Source: Trogon surrucura (taxonomy: Eukaryota > Chordata > Aves > Trogoniformes > Trogonidae). Taken from it: a DNA stretch of 64,000 nucleotides. The DNA lies in assembly GCA_020746105.1 (NCBI GenBank), contig CM036642.1, positions 2,883,501 to 2,947,500 on the forward strand. Direction: 5' to 3'. Shown in pieces: positions 1-12,100 of the stretch (positions within the stretch are counted from its first letter, which is position 1; each line of letters opens with the position of its first letter). Under the pieces are notes generated by a model that was not told the origin of the DNA, searched no databases, and saw nothing but the letters and a program-made list of their open reading frames with translations. Position numbers and translations under genes: made by a program.

Positions 1-162
1 GTGTTTCTAGTCCAACACCTACAGATGGTCTTCTGGGGAACACGTGCCCAAAGGGAGCTTACTGTCCTGTGGGCTCTGCCTTCCCACAGCTGTGTCCTCC
101 TGGTTATTATAGCAACTCAACTGGGAATACTGGAGTTGAGGACTGTCTCCTGTGCGATGCAG
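1..162 (+). CDS. Repeat gene exon w1 (5' end outside window)
   Basis: The open frame starts at base 3. It encodes a module with TDGLLGN, CPKGAYC, CPPGYYS and a final CLLCDA, then the first base of a split Gly codon before donor GTACAA. By comparison with exon w6 the exon should continue leftwards into a CxxGFYCSGG motif, so it is cut by the window edge. It contains an N-S-T sequon. Confidence 0.8.
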
Positions 163-3100
163 GTACAATATTGAAAGAAAGCATTAATGAGATTCTAGCC
201 AGACGTCAGTGTTTCTAGGGCTCCTGAGAAGCTATGCAGTCCTGGTACTGGAAGACAGCTCTAAGGTCTCCCTGGAGGCTTCTCTTTTCCAGGCCGAACA
301 AGCCTGACTCTCTTAGCCTGTCCTTGTAGGAGAGAGAGGTGTTCTAGCCCTCTGACCGTCTTAATAGCCCTCCTCTGGACTTGCTCCAGCAGCTCAGTGA
401 TTATTCCCTCATTGCACATTTGCTGTGATCTGTCTTGTGTGACCAATATCATTACAGTCCTTTTGGGGTCCTCCTGAATTTCAGGGTATTTCTGCAATGG
501 AACTGGACTTGTGTCTCCGACTGGATTATGTGAGGCTGGATTCTACTGTAGTGGAGGAACCATTTCTACTAAACCTCTCAGGGTAAATTATACTTGTGGT
601 GTAAGTAATATAAAATGTCGTTTCTGCAGAACTGAAGGCCATAAGGTGACCTTAGTTCTTTCATGTCAGATTAAACTCTCCCTTACTACATTATCTTCTG
701 TATTGGGTACATCTGGGTAATTGATAGCAAAAGGGGCTGGAGATGGCAAAATACTCCTGGCTTTCAGCTCTTATATCTAAAAGCTGACCAAAAATAGTTC
801 TATCTTTGCATATTGATGCCGCAAAGCAGAGCGGAATGCCATATCAGATTAAAATTACAGATGTTAGAAGTGCAGGAGTTTGATTAGAATACTGCATCTG
901 TCAGCCCTTCTGCTAGGCAAAATACAATAAGAGTTTTTAAAAATAACTCAAGACGTTGGTTTTATGCCACAGCCCTCTGCAGACAACAAATGAAGAAAGA
1001 GGGGTGCCATCGTCCCAATGGGCCAGCCCAGCAACATTTGTTATTGGGCAGACTTCTTGTCCCTTCTTCTGGGAAAAGATAAGTGTGCCACCTTGAAGAC
1101 CAAGGGCATGAGCACAGGATTTCATGCTACATGTTTATTCTTTTCACCATTAGACTCAGACATCCATCCTTTTTGCCAGACCACTCTCTTGAGTTTGTAG
1201 ACTCTAACTATGACATTTTTCTTCCAAGACAACAGTCAATGGAGGACCTTGTCCACCTGGGCATTACTGTGTGGTGGGGAGCAGCCGAGCCCAGCCATGC
1301 CCTGCAGGGAGTTACAGCCCGTCTTGGAGTATGGCACAGTGTCTGGAGTGCCCGGAAGGCTTTTACTGCACAACTGCTTCCACAAACTACACAGATTGCC
1401 CTGCAGGTGAGTCTGGTTGCACCTTAGCCATTCATTCTGGGAAACTTTGTTTGAGGGAGTAGCAGGTGCCTCTACAGGTATTTGGAGTAGGCTTGTCGTT
1501 GGACTGGGTTGCATAAGGCACAGATCTTTTCCACTTGACAGATTAATGACCTTGGTCCAAGTACTTAAGGTCTTGAGGATTCAGTTCCTGTCTGAATGCA
1601 AAAAATGAAGCAAACGGTTTTTTACAGTAGACCTTTATCACATGCTTCAAGATCTCCTCACTAAAATTACATGCTAATTATAAAATTATTGCTAATTCTC
1701 AGACCTGATCAGCTTCATTTTACTCAACCAACGTGACAAAGCTATTGCAGAGTGCTGATAAATTGCAAAGTGGGCCCCTTGCTGTAGCCTGGCATCAGTC
1801 CTTCTCAGAAAGCGATGAAGAGAATGCTGTGTGTGCAGGTCGGGATTCTTCCTAGGCTATTACCAGCATGTGTTAACCTTTATGAAGCATGTCTTTTCTT
1901 TTCCTAGGTCACTATTGCCCCAGGAATACTGAATTTGCTACGCAGTATCCTTGTCCCCCTGGAACCTACAGTGAAGCTTTAAATATCCAGGATGCTTCCA
2001 AGTGCCAGCTGTGTCCTCCTGGAAGAGTCTGTTCCAAACCAGGCCTAGCAAGACCAGATGGACTGTGCCTGCCTGGATGGTTTTGTCCACCTGGATCCAC
2101 ATCAGGCAAACCAACATTTCGTGGAAATTACTCTGGTATGAAGGGAAGTGATAAAGTGTGATGATGATTATTATTATTGAGGAGGACCCAGCCAGGTTCA
2201 GGATGGCTTACTTTCTGTTTTTACTTAATTCCTGTGCTCTAGTTCTGTTCTTTCTGAGCACTTTATCTAAAAGTGCTTGCAATTCTTGTGTTTCAACTCA
2301 GCCTGTGTCTTTTTGCATTAGCAGGCATGGCAGCACCAGCTTATGTATCTGTTGGGTTGTGCCAAGCAGGGACCTTTTGTCCTGTTGGTTCATTTCTTCC
2401 CCTTCCCTGCACTCCAGGTAGGAGAAGAGTCATTCTTCCTGCACTTGTTTTGTTGGGTTGGGTTTTTTTATGTGTGTACTCTTCTCCCTTTTGTCAAGAT
2501 CAGTAGGCAATCCTGGTTTTGTGCTGGGATTGCTTGGTGCTGGTGTCTTTTCAATGATGGCCTTGCTTCTGCCCCCTCTATCAGGTTTGTACTGTGCAAC
2601 TGCAGAGCTTGCAGCTCCGTCGGGTCCCTGTGAGGCTGGCTTCTACTGCTCGGGGGGCTCCACGCTCCCAAACCCCATGGATGGAGTAGTGGGGAACATC
2701 TGTCCTCGGGGCCACTTTTGTCCTGCAGGGAGTTCTTTTCCATCTCCGTGTCCCCCAGGTAGGTTTGATGGCAGCTGCTGCATACTGCCCTTTCTCTTCA
2801 GTGAGCTGCCAAGCTCATCTGTGCCACTGTTGTGCAGCCCCTTGTTACTTTGTGCTGAAGCTTGCCTTTATGTTTCCCCAAGGGACAGCTGCTATCGGCA
2901 CAAAAGCTCAGCCTTTAATCCAGTGCTGTTGTATTGGAAACATGAGTCCTAAATGTGCATTCAGACAGTAATTGCAAAACTGCCTCTGGAGCCTCAGTCT
3001 GTGGCCTACGTGCTGTTGTGCAGCTCTCGGGGCGGGAACACTCTTGGCTGATCCCTCCTGAAAAAGTCACATAGCCACACATGTATGAGAGCCTCTAGCA

Positions 3101-6100
3101 TCCTCCCTGCACAGTGAGAGCTCTCCTTTAATGGGACTGTTACTGAGACAAAGGGCCAAGTTGAATGAGACTGTGGGATGTTTCTTCCCTGGGTTAAATC
3201 TGTAGTTATTAAGCAAGTTACTGCACTGCTCAGTCTGGACCAGAAATAAATAGAAGTTTGCCTTAACCAGCAGTCAGGACCAGTCTCTGACCCCTTTTAT
3301 AGGAAGGCTATCACCTACTCTCCTAAGGAGTGCTGGGGACTGCCTCCTTTGAATTCCAACAAGCCAGCATCCTTTTGGCCTCTTCTTTGAGTGGTAGCTA
3401 GGGCTCGCGTAGCTGTAAAGGTACTGCGTGAGAAGCTTGTGCTTCTCTCCATAGGTGCTTCCATCAGGGTCTAGGATTACATGAGAATGTGCTTTTGTTG
3501 GCTTTTTATTTTCAGGCTCCTTTTTGGGTCATCGTGGTGGCCAGTCGGCACAGGATTGCCAGTCCTGCTTCCCAGGGTGGTTCTGTTCTCAGCGTGGTCA
3601 GAGCTCCCCCGAGGGCTTGTGTAAAGAAGGGTGGTTTTGCCCAGAGGGCTCTGTGTCAGGCCAGCATTCAGGTAGGGAATCATTTGGGTCAGTCTTTACC
3701 TACAAGAGTTGATCTTAAAATCTCCCTTTGCTTGCAGTTTCAAGTTAGATTTAGAAATGGCTAGCTATTTAAATTTAAAAAATATTTTATGAAAATTACA
3801 CAGATTGAGTGGGTGATCAAGTCGAAATCACAGAATCATAGAATGGCCTAGGTTGGAAGAGACCTTAGAGATCATCTAATCCAACCTCCCGATCACAGAC
3901 AGGGACGCCTCTCAGCTAGATCAGGCTACTCAAGGCTCTGTCCAACTTGGCCTTGAACACCTCCAAGGAGGGGGCAGCCACAACATCTCTGGGTAATTTA
4001 ATCCAAAGTCTTGCCACCCTCGTACTGAAGAATTTCTTCCCAAGATCTAATCTAAATCTGTTCTCCTTCAACTTAAACCCATTTCCCCTTGTCCTGTCAT
4101 TGGATGCTCTTGTAAAAAGTCCCTCCCCAGCCTTCCTGTAGGTTCCCTTCAGGTATTGGAAGGCAGCTCTTAGGTCCCCCCGAAGTCTTCTCTTTTTCAA
4201 GACTGACCAATTCCATCTCCCGCAGCCTGTCCTCGTAGCAGAGCTGCTCCAGCCCCTGGATCATCTTTGTGGCCCTCCTCTGAAAGCACTCCAACAGATC
4301 TATATCCCTCTTATGATGGGGACACCAGAACTGGACACAGAAACATAATATTTATTATCTGAAGAACAGGGGAACTTACTAAGGCAAAAAACAAGTTGAA
4401 AAATTATCCAAAGAGGAGTTTATTCTTTGTGGTATTTTCAGCTTTGTTAGAAACAGCTGGTGATAGAGAGTTCATATGCAATTGTCTGTTCTCCTTTTCC
4501 TAAGCATGATGTAAGTGTAACTCAATTCCTGACATATTAGAAACATGCAGGTGTCTCTGTGGAAAGCAAGTTAGTGACCCGTGACGGTGCAGAGAGGCTG
4601 CAGCCCCTTTAGCTTTCTGAAAGCTGTTAAGGGCAGTACTTCTGCATGGCTGTTCAGCTAACAGTCCAATTCAGTGATACACAAAGTTGGTGTTCAGGGT
4701 GCAGTGCATGGGCCTCCACTGCTCAAATCTGTTTATCAATGCTTTTAAAGCCAGGGTGGTAGGTTTTTTTTTCTTCATAAAGCTTTTACTTTATCAAATC
4801 TTGCAATTTTAGGTTTGTAGTGATGCTTCCTCTGACAGCATTATACAGCTGTTCAGGACATAAGTAGAGCAGTGACATCAGTGTATTTCTTGTCTTGCTT
4901 CTAGACTACTTGTGTCCTGCGGGCCATTATTGCCCCACTGGCAGCCCAGAGCCCATACCCTGTCCCTCTGGAAAATATCAGGACCAGGCTGGTAAAAGCC
5001 AGTGTGAAACATGCCCAGCAGGAATGTGAGTGAAATGGATTTGCTCCTTCCTCTTGATGCTTTCCTTAGGAAATAGCATGTGTATTTCCCTTAGGCTTTT
5101 CTGTATGTTGTATTCTTTGACATACAAGACTGGTTTTGTATTGCCTTTCCCTTTTTTTGTGCCATTTTTGGTACTGCAACCAGTGTATCATAAAAAATCC
5201 ATCCTAGTAGGCCTGTCTGCTGGGATGGATGAAATGATCCTGGCAGGTTGCATCTTAGCTCTCCATTTGTTTCCTTTCAATTATTTTGCCTTTTATTGTG
5301 TAGTCTTAGATGGTCACTGTTGTGCAGAAAAAAGTTTCTTAATCTCTGGCAGAGTTGAGGGAGAGCATAGGCTGTTTGGGGTTTTTTGGTTTATTTTAAT
5401 TTTTTTTTTACCTTTTGTAGGTACTGTGCCCTAAAAGACCACCCAGGTGATCGCCAAGAAAAATTCTCACATAGTTTGGTCAAACCATTAGAGTGTCCAG
5501 CAGGATATTACTGCCTGTCAGGAACGAAAGCTGCCAATCAGTACCCGTGTCCAGAGGGCACCTACAGTAACCAAACTGGACTGGCAAATCCCAGGGAATG
5601 CAGGCCTTGTCCTGGAGGCACATTTTGTGCCAGTGCAGGTAGGGTCTATACAAATCTAGGCTGTTCTGTATCTAGGAGAAACAAAAAGTTCTACCAATAG
5701 GTGAAGGGCTGTTTAGGCCTTGAGCTATCTGGTAATCAGTTGTGTAAGTAAATATGGAGACTGTAGGTTGAGCTTTTAAGCAATAGGACAAGTCACAGGC
5801 CGGTAGACTCTGAAACCATTGTGAGGACAAGGTTTGTCTGATTTGCTTAGTCCAGAAGCTGTGGTTTATGTAATGCCACTGGCTTATTTGACTTTATGCT
5901 TCTCTTTTAGGACTCTCGTCCCCAAGCGGTCCTTGTTTACCTGGGTATTACTGCACTTCAAAGGCACGTATACCCAATCCTGTTAACGATGAGACAGGCA
6001 GCCTTTGCCCAGCAGGCCATTACTGCCCACCAGGTAGCAGCAAGCCGGAGCAGTGTCCCAGTGGCATGTTCTTACCACAGTCTGGGATGATTTACCGTAA

Positions 6101-9100
6101 TGCCTGTCTGCCCTGCCCTGGGGGGAAGTTCTGCCAAGGAGAAGGCCTGGCCAGTGTTTCTGGTGTGTACTGCATACATCTAACATGATTTTTGTCTTCC
6201 AGTTTGGGTTTTTTTGAGTTTTCTGGTTGCTCTAAACCTCATGCTGACAGTTTTCTATCTTGCAGGAATATGTTATGCTGGCTATTTCTGTGATGTTGGA
6301 TCCACGCAGCCAGATCATAAGCACTGCCCCCCTGGCTTCTACTGTCCCAAAGGCTCTGAATCCCCGATCCCATGTAGCCCCGGAACCTTCAACCCTGACA
6401 GTGGGAAATGGCAGTCAACAGACTGCCAGCTCTGCCCAGCCGGATACTTCTGCAGTGGTGAGACTCTGCTGGTGTATTTGGGAATTGGGAGGTTATGCAA
6501 TGTGAGACTATCTAGACAACCACTACAGCTTTATTTCTTACAAGTTTGTCCTTAGTGGATATAGGAAGAACAAACTTGCCAAGTGCTACACATTTTCTTT
6601 GGTTAATGATGGCTTCTGCAGTTGGTATACCAGGTATAAATGCTCCGAATACACACACATATACATATACATATGAATGACCTTTCAGGGAAACAAATTC
6701 TCCTGGCAGACAGGCACTTGGTACTGGCTAGCAGCCAGGGTCTCTGCTCTGAGACAACTGCTCCTTCTCAGGGGTTCTCACCATCTGTCTGTACAAGATG
6801 TTTATTTGCTCCCCCCAACACTGAAGTATTTGTGATTACACTGACAGTAACAGATTAACCCATTCATCCATCACCTTCCATCAGACAAAGAGGCTTTTTC
6901 TTTCTCAGGTGAGGAACTGAAGCAACAGGGAGGAAATGTCTTGACTGAGCTAACAAGAGTTTATAGCAGAGCTGGAACCACAACTGAGAATCTCAGAATC
7001 CAAGCTGAGCGTTTTAATGGGAAGCCTATGATTTCCCTAGACATACAGAATTCAGAACTGACTTTGCTGTGTGGTGGTGATACTTGTCTGAGGCTGAACT
7101 TGAGAGGAAAGGCATTTCTAATGTACATTACAGTTAGATGATGGGGATCATGGTTTCAGGAGATAAAGCTTTGTTGCTTGCTGTTCCCTCAACACGTACT
7201 CTCCTGTTCTAGAAGTGTTGCGTAATCAATTATTTCTCCCTTTTTCCACCAGGTTCAGAAAATCCAAAGCCTTGCAGGCCTGGTTTATACTGTAGTGCTC
7301 GCACAGCCGTGCCGTCCGTATGTCCTGCTGGCTATTACTGTCCTGAAGGATCATCGGCATATAATAGCCCTGAGCAGCTGTGAGTACCTATCGTGGTTGG
7401 TGTGGCCAGCTTTAAGTTTCTAAAACTTCTGAATACTCTGAATACTGTGCCTGTCATAAAACCTAGGTTAATGCTTCAACCACGGTCTTTTGCGTGTTGT
7501 GCAAAGGCAAAGGTGTCTTGATAATTACAGTTAGGGATTTGGTGACTACTAAGACAGAAGAGGGCGATTTAGGATTTCTGCTAGTTAGTTTGAGCCGGGA
7601 GACAGATGAGAACTGGTTTTAATTTTGCCCTCGGTTTGCAGTGGTCATTGAATCCAGAAAACGAAACATTTTCCACGACTTTCTTCCCTCTTTCTGCCTT
7701 GTTTTGCCTTCCAGGTGTGTGTTCCCCTACTACTGTCCCCCAGGCAGTGCTCATCCCCTGCCTTGTGAAGGAGGGTACATGGCCCTCAGATTGCCTGGTC
7801 CGAGAGATTCATTTGAGAAATTCTGCAAAATCTGCGATGCAGGCACTTACCGTAGTAACTCTCTCATCACAGCACCTTGTCAGCCCTGCCCAGCAGGATT
7901 CATCTGCCCACAAGGTAAATGCAGCTACCATGGATGAGTGGGGCAAGAAATAGTAGCTTAAACCGTGACCGGAAAATGTTAAGTTCTATGTGGGCAAATC
8001 TTTCAATATTCTGCAGTTATAAGTCCCTGGAGTGGGCTGTTGCAGTTTGTGGAGCATTTGTACATTTTGTACATTGTGAAGAGAATTTAGCGAAATGAGT
8101 GAAGAGTAGTTTGGATATTGGTGTTCTGTCTCTATGGGGTTGACGTCTCAGACTCTTGTGAGCCCTGTTTTCTCTAATTTTGTGTCTTAAGTGAGAGACC
8201 CAGAGTTATTGTATTATCAGAAGTAGAAGAGTGGACCTAGAGGTCCAAAGTTTGATGGTGGGCAGCCGCTGCTGCTTGCGAGCTGCTGGGTTAGGATGCA
8301 GGAGGAGTAGCTTTGCAACTGTTTGAAAGCCTCCATTGGCTGGGATCCTGCGTTCAGTGACATGTTACCTCCCGCTCTATAGCGTGGCAGTGATCATGCC
8401 TACCCACTGTTGCCACTGGATTTGTCCAGTGGAACAGCTGTGCCAAGGAAATTAAGATTTATCTTTAAATATAAATAGAGAAATGTTGTATGTCAACTAA
8501 CTTTACATACACGTGTGTTTGTATGTATTTGCATGTATGTACATATAAATGTGTGTAACTGGAGTAAATAGTCTTTGCCTAGCTCTTAGCACTTGCTTAG
8601 GTCCTTGAGCACTCTGTGTCTGAGATGGCCTACCACTTTCTCTAGGTAGTGAGAGTTACCACAAGAAGCCTTGTCCCAGTGGCCATTACTGCCCTCTCCT
8701 GGCATCTGCCCCCCTGCCTTGTCCCCCGGGGACCTATGGGAGCAGGAACTTTGCAAAGCATTTAGAAGATTGCCAGGCCTGTCCTGCCCGCACCTTCAAT
8801 CACCTTCCTGCTCAGGCTGCCTGCTTTCCCTGTGGTAGCTCTTCTTCCTCTCAGCCTGGTGAGTTTTTTTTTGTGTGTGTGTGTGAAATGTTAATTTCTT
8901 GAGAGGCTAAAGAAGAAATCACCTAGAAATGGGATTTCCCTACATGGTTTCACAGTGGACCACAAGTGCTAGGAGCTAGGATCTTCATGATGATGTGTGT
9001 GGTACCAGTCATGCCCAGGAAGAAGATTCAATTTTGAAAGCTGTTTTTTGTTCTTTTTACACTCTTAGTCAAGAGAATTTGATCTCCCTTTTTTAGAGGT

Positions 9101-12100
9101 GAGAAAGTAGGTATGCTTCTGAGCTACAACTGGGCACTGACCCATGTCCAGCTTGGGCTGCAATCAAGTGGGAAAAGGCTGAAAAACTGCAAGGTAGGCG
9201 ACCAAGCACAGTAGAGAGTTCATATGCTTTACTCCATGTGCTGTTCAGTACTGTAGCAGTATTTCAAATCGAATGGATTTGTGAAAGTTGAGACATGAAG
9301 GGCGTGGCAGTCTTGATTGGCTGGGTCCTTACCCTGTCCAGTGGCTTAACGTACGAATTAATGGAGTGCTTGTCAAAATGCCACTGTGGCAAATGCCCAC
9401 ATGGGCCTTTCTGCATCTCTTTAAATGGAGACTTCAGGAGTTGATTGTGTTGGTGGAGCAACAGCCAGGGTGGCTCTAGCTGGCTTTCTTGTTGGCTCAG
9501 CTCTTCTGTGCTAGTAGGGCAGCAGGCTCCAGGAGTGTCACTAAAACAGGCACTGTCATGTAGTGAAAGACTATTCAACAGAGCAACTGCTCGTTTTTGG
9601 TGAGTGCAGTTTTTGCAAACTGTATGCCACATGCTGGCTACCACTCTAAATCCAACCTCTTTTCGAAGGTGCTACCAGCTGTACCTGCCATGGGCTGAAC
9701 CGGGCTTTCCAGCAGTCGGATGCCTCCTGCATCTGCCGAGCAGGCTATGTTTACTATGATGAGAGAGGCAAGGAAGACCCTGACAGCAACAGCGATCAGG
9801 ACTGCCAACCTCAGGTAACACTGGGCTTCAGAACAAAATTGTTCTGTGACAGCGCAGTGTCTCAGATGACAGATGCACGAATTCAAGCCTCTGTATTATT
9901 ACTATGGAGTTCTTTATCAGACTTGCTTTAGGAATTTGGTTGGGAAGTGAAATGGTTGTGATCTTCCTTCCATGCTTTCCGAGTTGTCTTTTAACAGCCC
10001 TTGTTGGCTTACCTTTATGTTGAATGTCAGCAGTGGAGGGGAAGAGAACTTTGGAAATGCTGCGTTTTGGTTGAAGTGCTAGAGCTTGTCTGGTTTCACA
10101 CACTGGATGAATGTTGTTCTTCCAGGTGGATGAGTTCTGTGCTCCTGGAGAGGTCCGTTTAGCATCTACGCGCCAGTGTGTTATCCCTGAGCGATACGAC
10201 TGCTCTCCTTCTTGTGGGCCTGCAGGTGGAGAGATTAATGCAGAGCTGGGCATGTAAGTCTCAGCTCTCCCTCTCATTAAGAAGCATTTCGCGATTAGTT
10301 CTGGGTGGCTGAGTTACTGATTCCATGAGGTCATTCCAGGGTAGGCTGTGGGAGGCATTCTTGAGAAACTTTCCATTGCTGGAGTTCCTTATGTGCAGGT
10401 AGATACTGGCCTTGAGTCTGCATTAATTGACATTATTCTTCTGACCTCTGAGGAGTATGCCTGTGTTTTCAGCATGGCTTAGTGATTTTGTGTGCTTGGG
10501 AGGAGGCACCAAAATGAACAGAGTGACAAGGCAAAGGTGGGCAGAGCTCACCTTATCAGAGGTAGACCTTTTCCCCATAGTTCAGGTTGAGTCCCCCTAA
10601 AGTGGATAAACACTATTAGATTTAGACCAGAACTGAGGAAACGAGTCTGCATCCCTCCCCTCCCCCTTTAATGCTGACTAGAGCTGTTCTCTCCTGTTTT
10701 CAGTGCGTACAGAGTAGGCCCACTCGTTGTGTAGGCTTGTAAAATACTGGGATTAGCCTGTTGTGGCTGTTTGCTCAAGGATCGTAAGTGGTCAGGACCT
10801 TCTGTCTGCTTTACAGATGTCACTGCAAGCAGTATGTTTCTGCTGAGCAGCTCTGTGACCAACTGTGTTTGCTGAGAGCCCCATGGATCTCTTTGGGATT
10901 TGGTATCAATAGGGAGCTGCTTCTGAAAACAAATGAAGGAGAAGTGAGGGTAAGTAAGGAGTGGGGGAATGCTTTCTCAGCATGTGAATCTGGAAGGAGG
11001 CCCAAGAGATTACAGCTAGGTAAAGGGAATTCTGGGGACTGAGGTTACAGAAGGTCTTGGAAGCTGTGAGCAGGGAGGAGAGGCTCAGTATGTCTCATTA
11101 TCCAGAGTACTGGTCAGGCAGGAGGTTGATGCATAACTGAGAAATGACAGTTCCTGAATGGTGGGGTAAAAACCTCACTAGAGCAGTCTTGTACAGCTGA
11201 AGGTAAAGTTGATCCTAAACCTGTTACGTTTGTGCTCTTGTGCATATACATGAGTCTAGGGTTGATTGTATCAGTGATCCTGTTCTCCTCTGCTTTTAAT
11301 AGGAAGTGACAAATGTTTTGGGCCCAGACAAACATGTGCAGAAAAGCCAGCGTGTGCATTTGGTTCTGTTTAGTCCCAGTGGCGTGCTAGGTTTTGTTGT
11401 CTCCAGCACTGATGTTCTGGACATATTTCTCACGGGTAAGGCTTGAGAGGCCCTGAGAGTGAACCGAAGTTTCAGCCAGACTAAGCCATTCATTTCAGGT
11501 TTGCACAGCAAGTGGACAGCAAGTTGTCATAGAGAGACTTTATTGTCAGACACTCCAAACTATTTACAAAGGAAGGAGAGATCTAATTCTGTCTGGGAGT
11601 AAACAATGGGGACCTGCACTGGCTGCGTAGTTAGCTCCCTGGGGACGGGTCAAAGACTGCAGAACGATTTTGTCTTTCCCACTGCGTTTGGAGGCCAATT
11701 TGTTGGCACTTGTGTGCTGGCTTCTCATTTCATTGCTTGCCATTTATGGTAGTGTGGCCAAGAGCAGGATTTGGCCTTGTGAGCTGCAATTGCTCACAGA
11801 TACAAAATAAGTCTTCATTGCCAAGGATTGTGTGTTTTCACATGCTACTCATTTTGTTTTGTTGTGTTGCCTGCGGCAGGAGACTTTTCATCAGATCAGT
11901 TGCTGCCGAAAGGTCGAGTCCAGAGGACCTCCTCCCAAGATATCCGTGCCTTACCCCTCATTCCTAACCCAGTAGTGTGTTTGGAAGCAGGAGACACAAT
12001 CCTTTTCCAGCTTAGCATCAATTCCCACAGTGAGTGTTGCGGGGTCTGTGTGTTCTTTTGCAGATACGTGTGTCCAGACCCGTTCACAGCAATGAGTCCA

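Noticed and set aside
261-497. Minus-strand open frame of 78 residues in intron w1-w2
   Set aside because: It overlaps the CR1 fragment and resembles CR1 ORF2 remains.
3916-4294. Minus-strand open frames with DRTRGNG and [11 protein letters not shown]
   Set aside because: These are the frameshifted end of the CR1 LINE reverse-transcriptase ORF, not a host gene; they are annotated as the mobile element.
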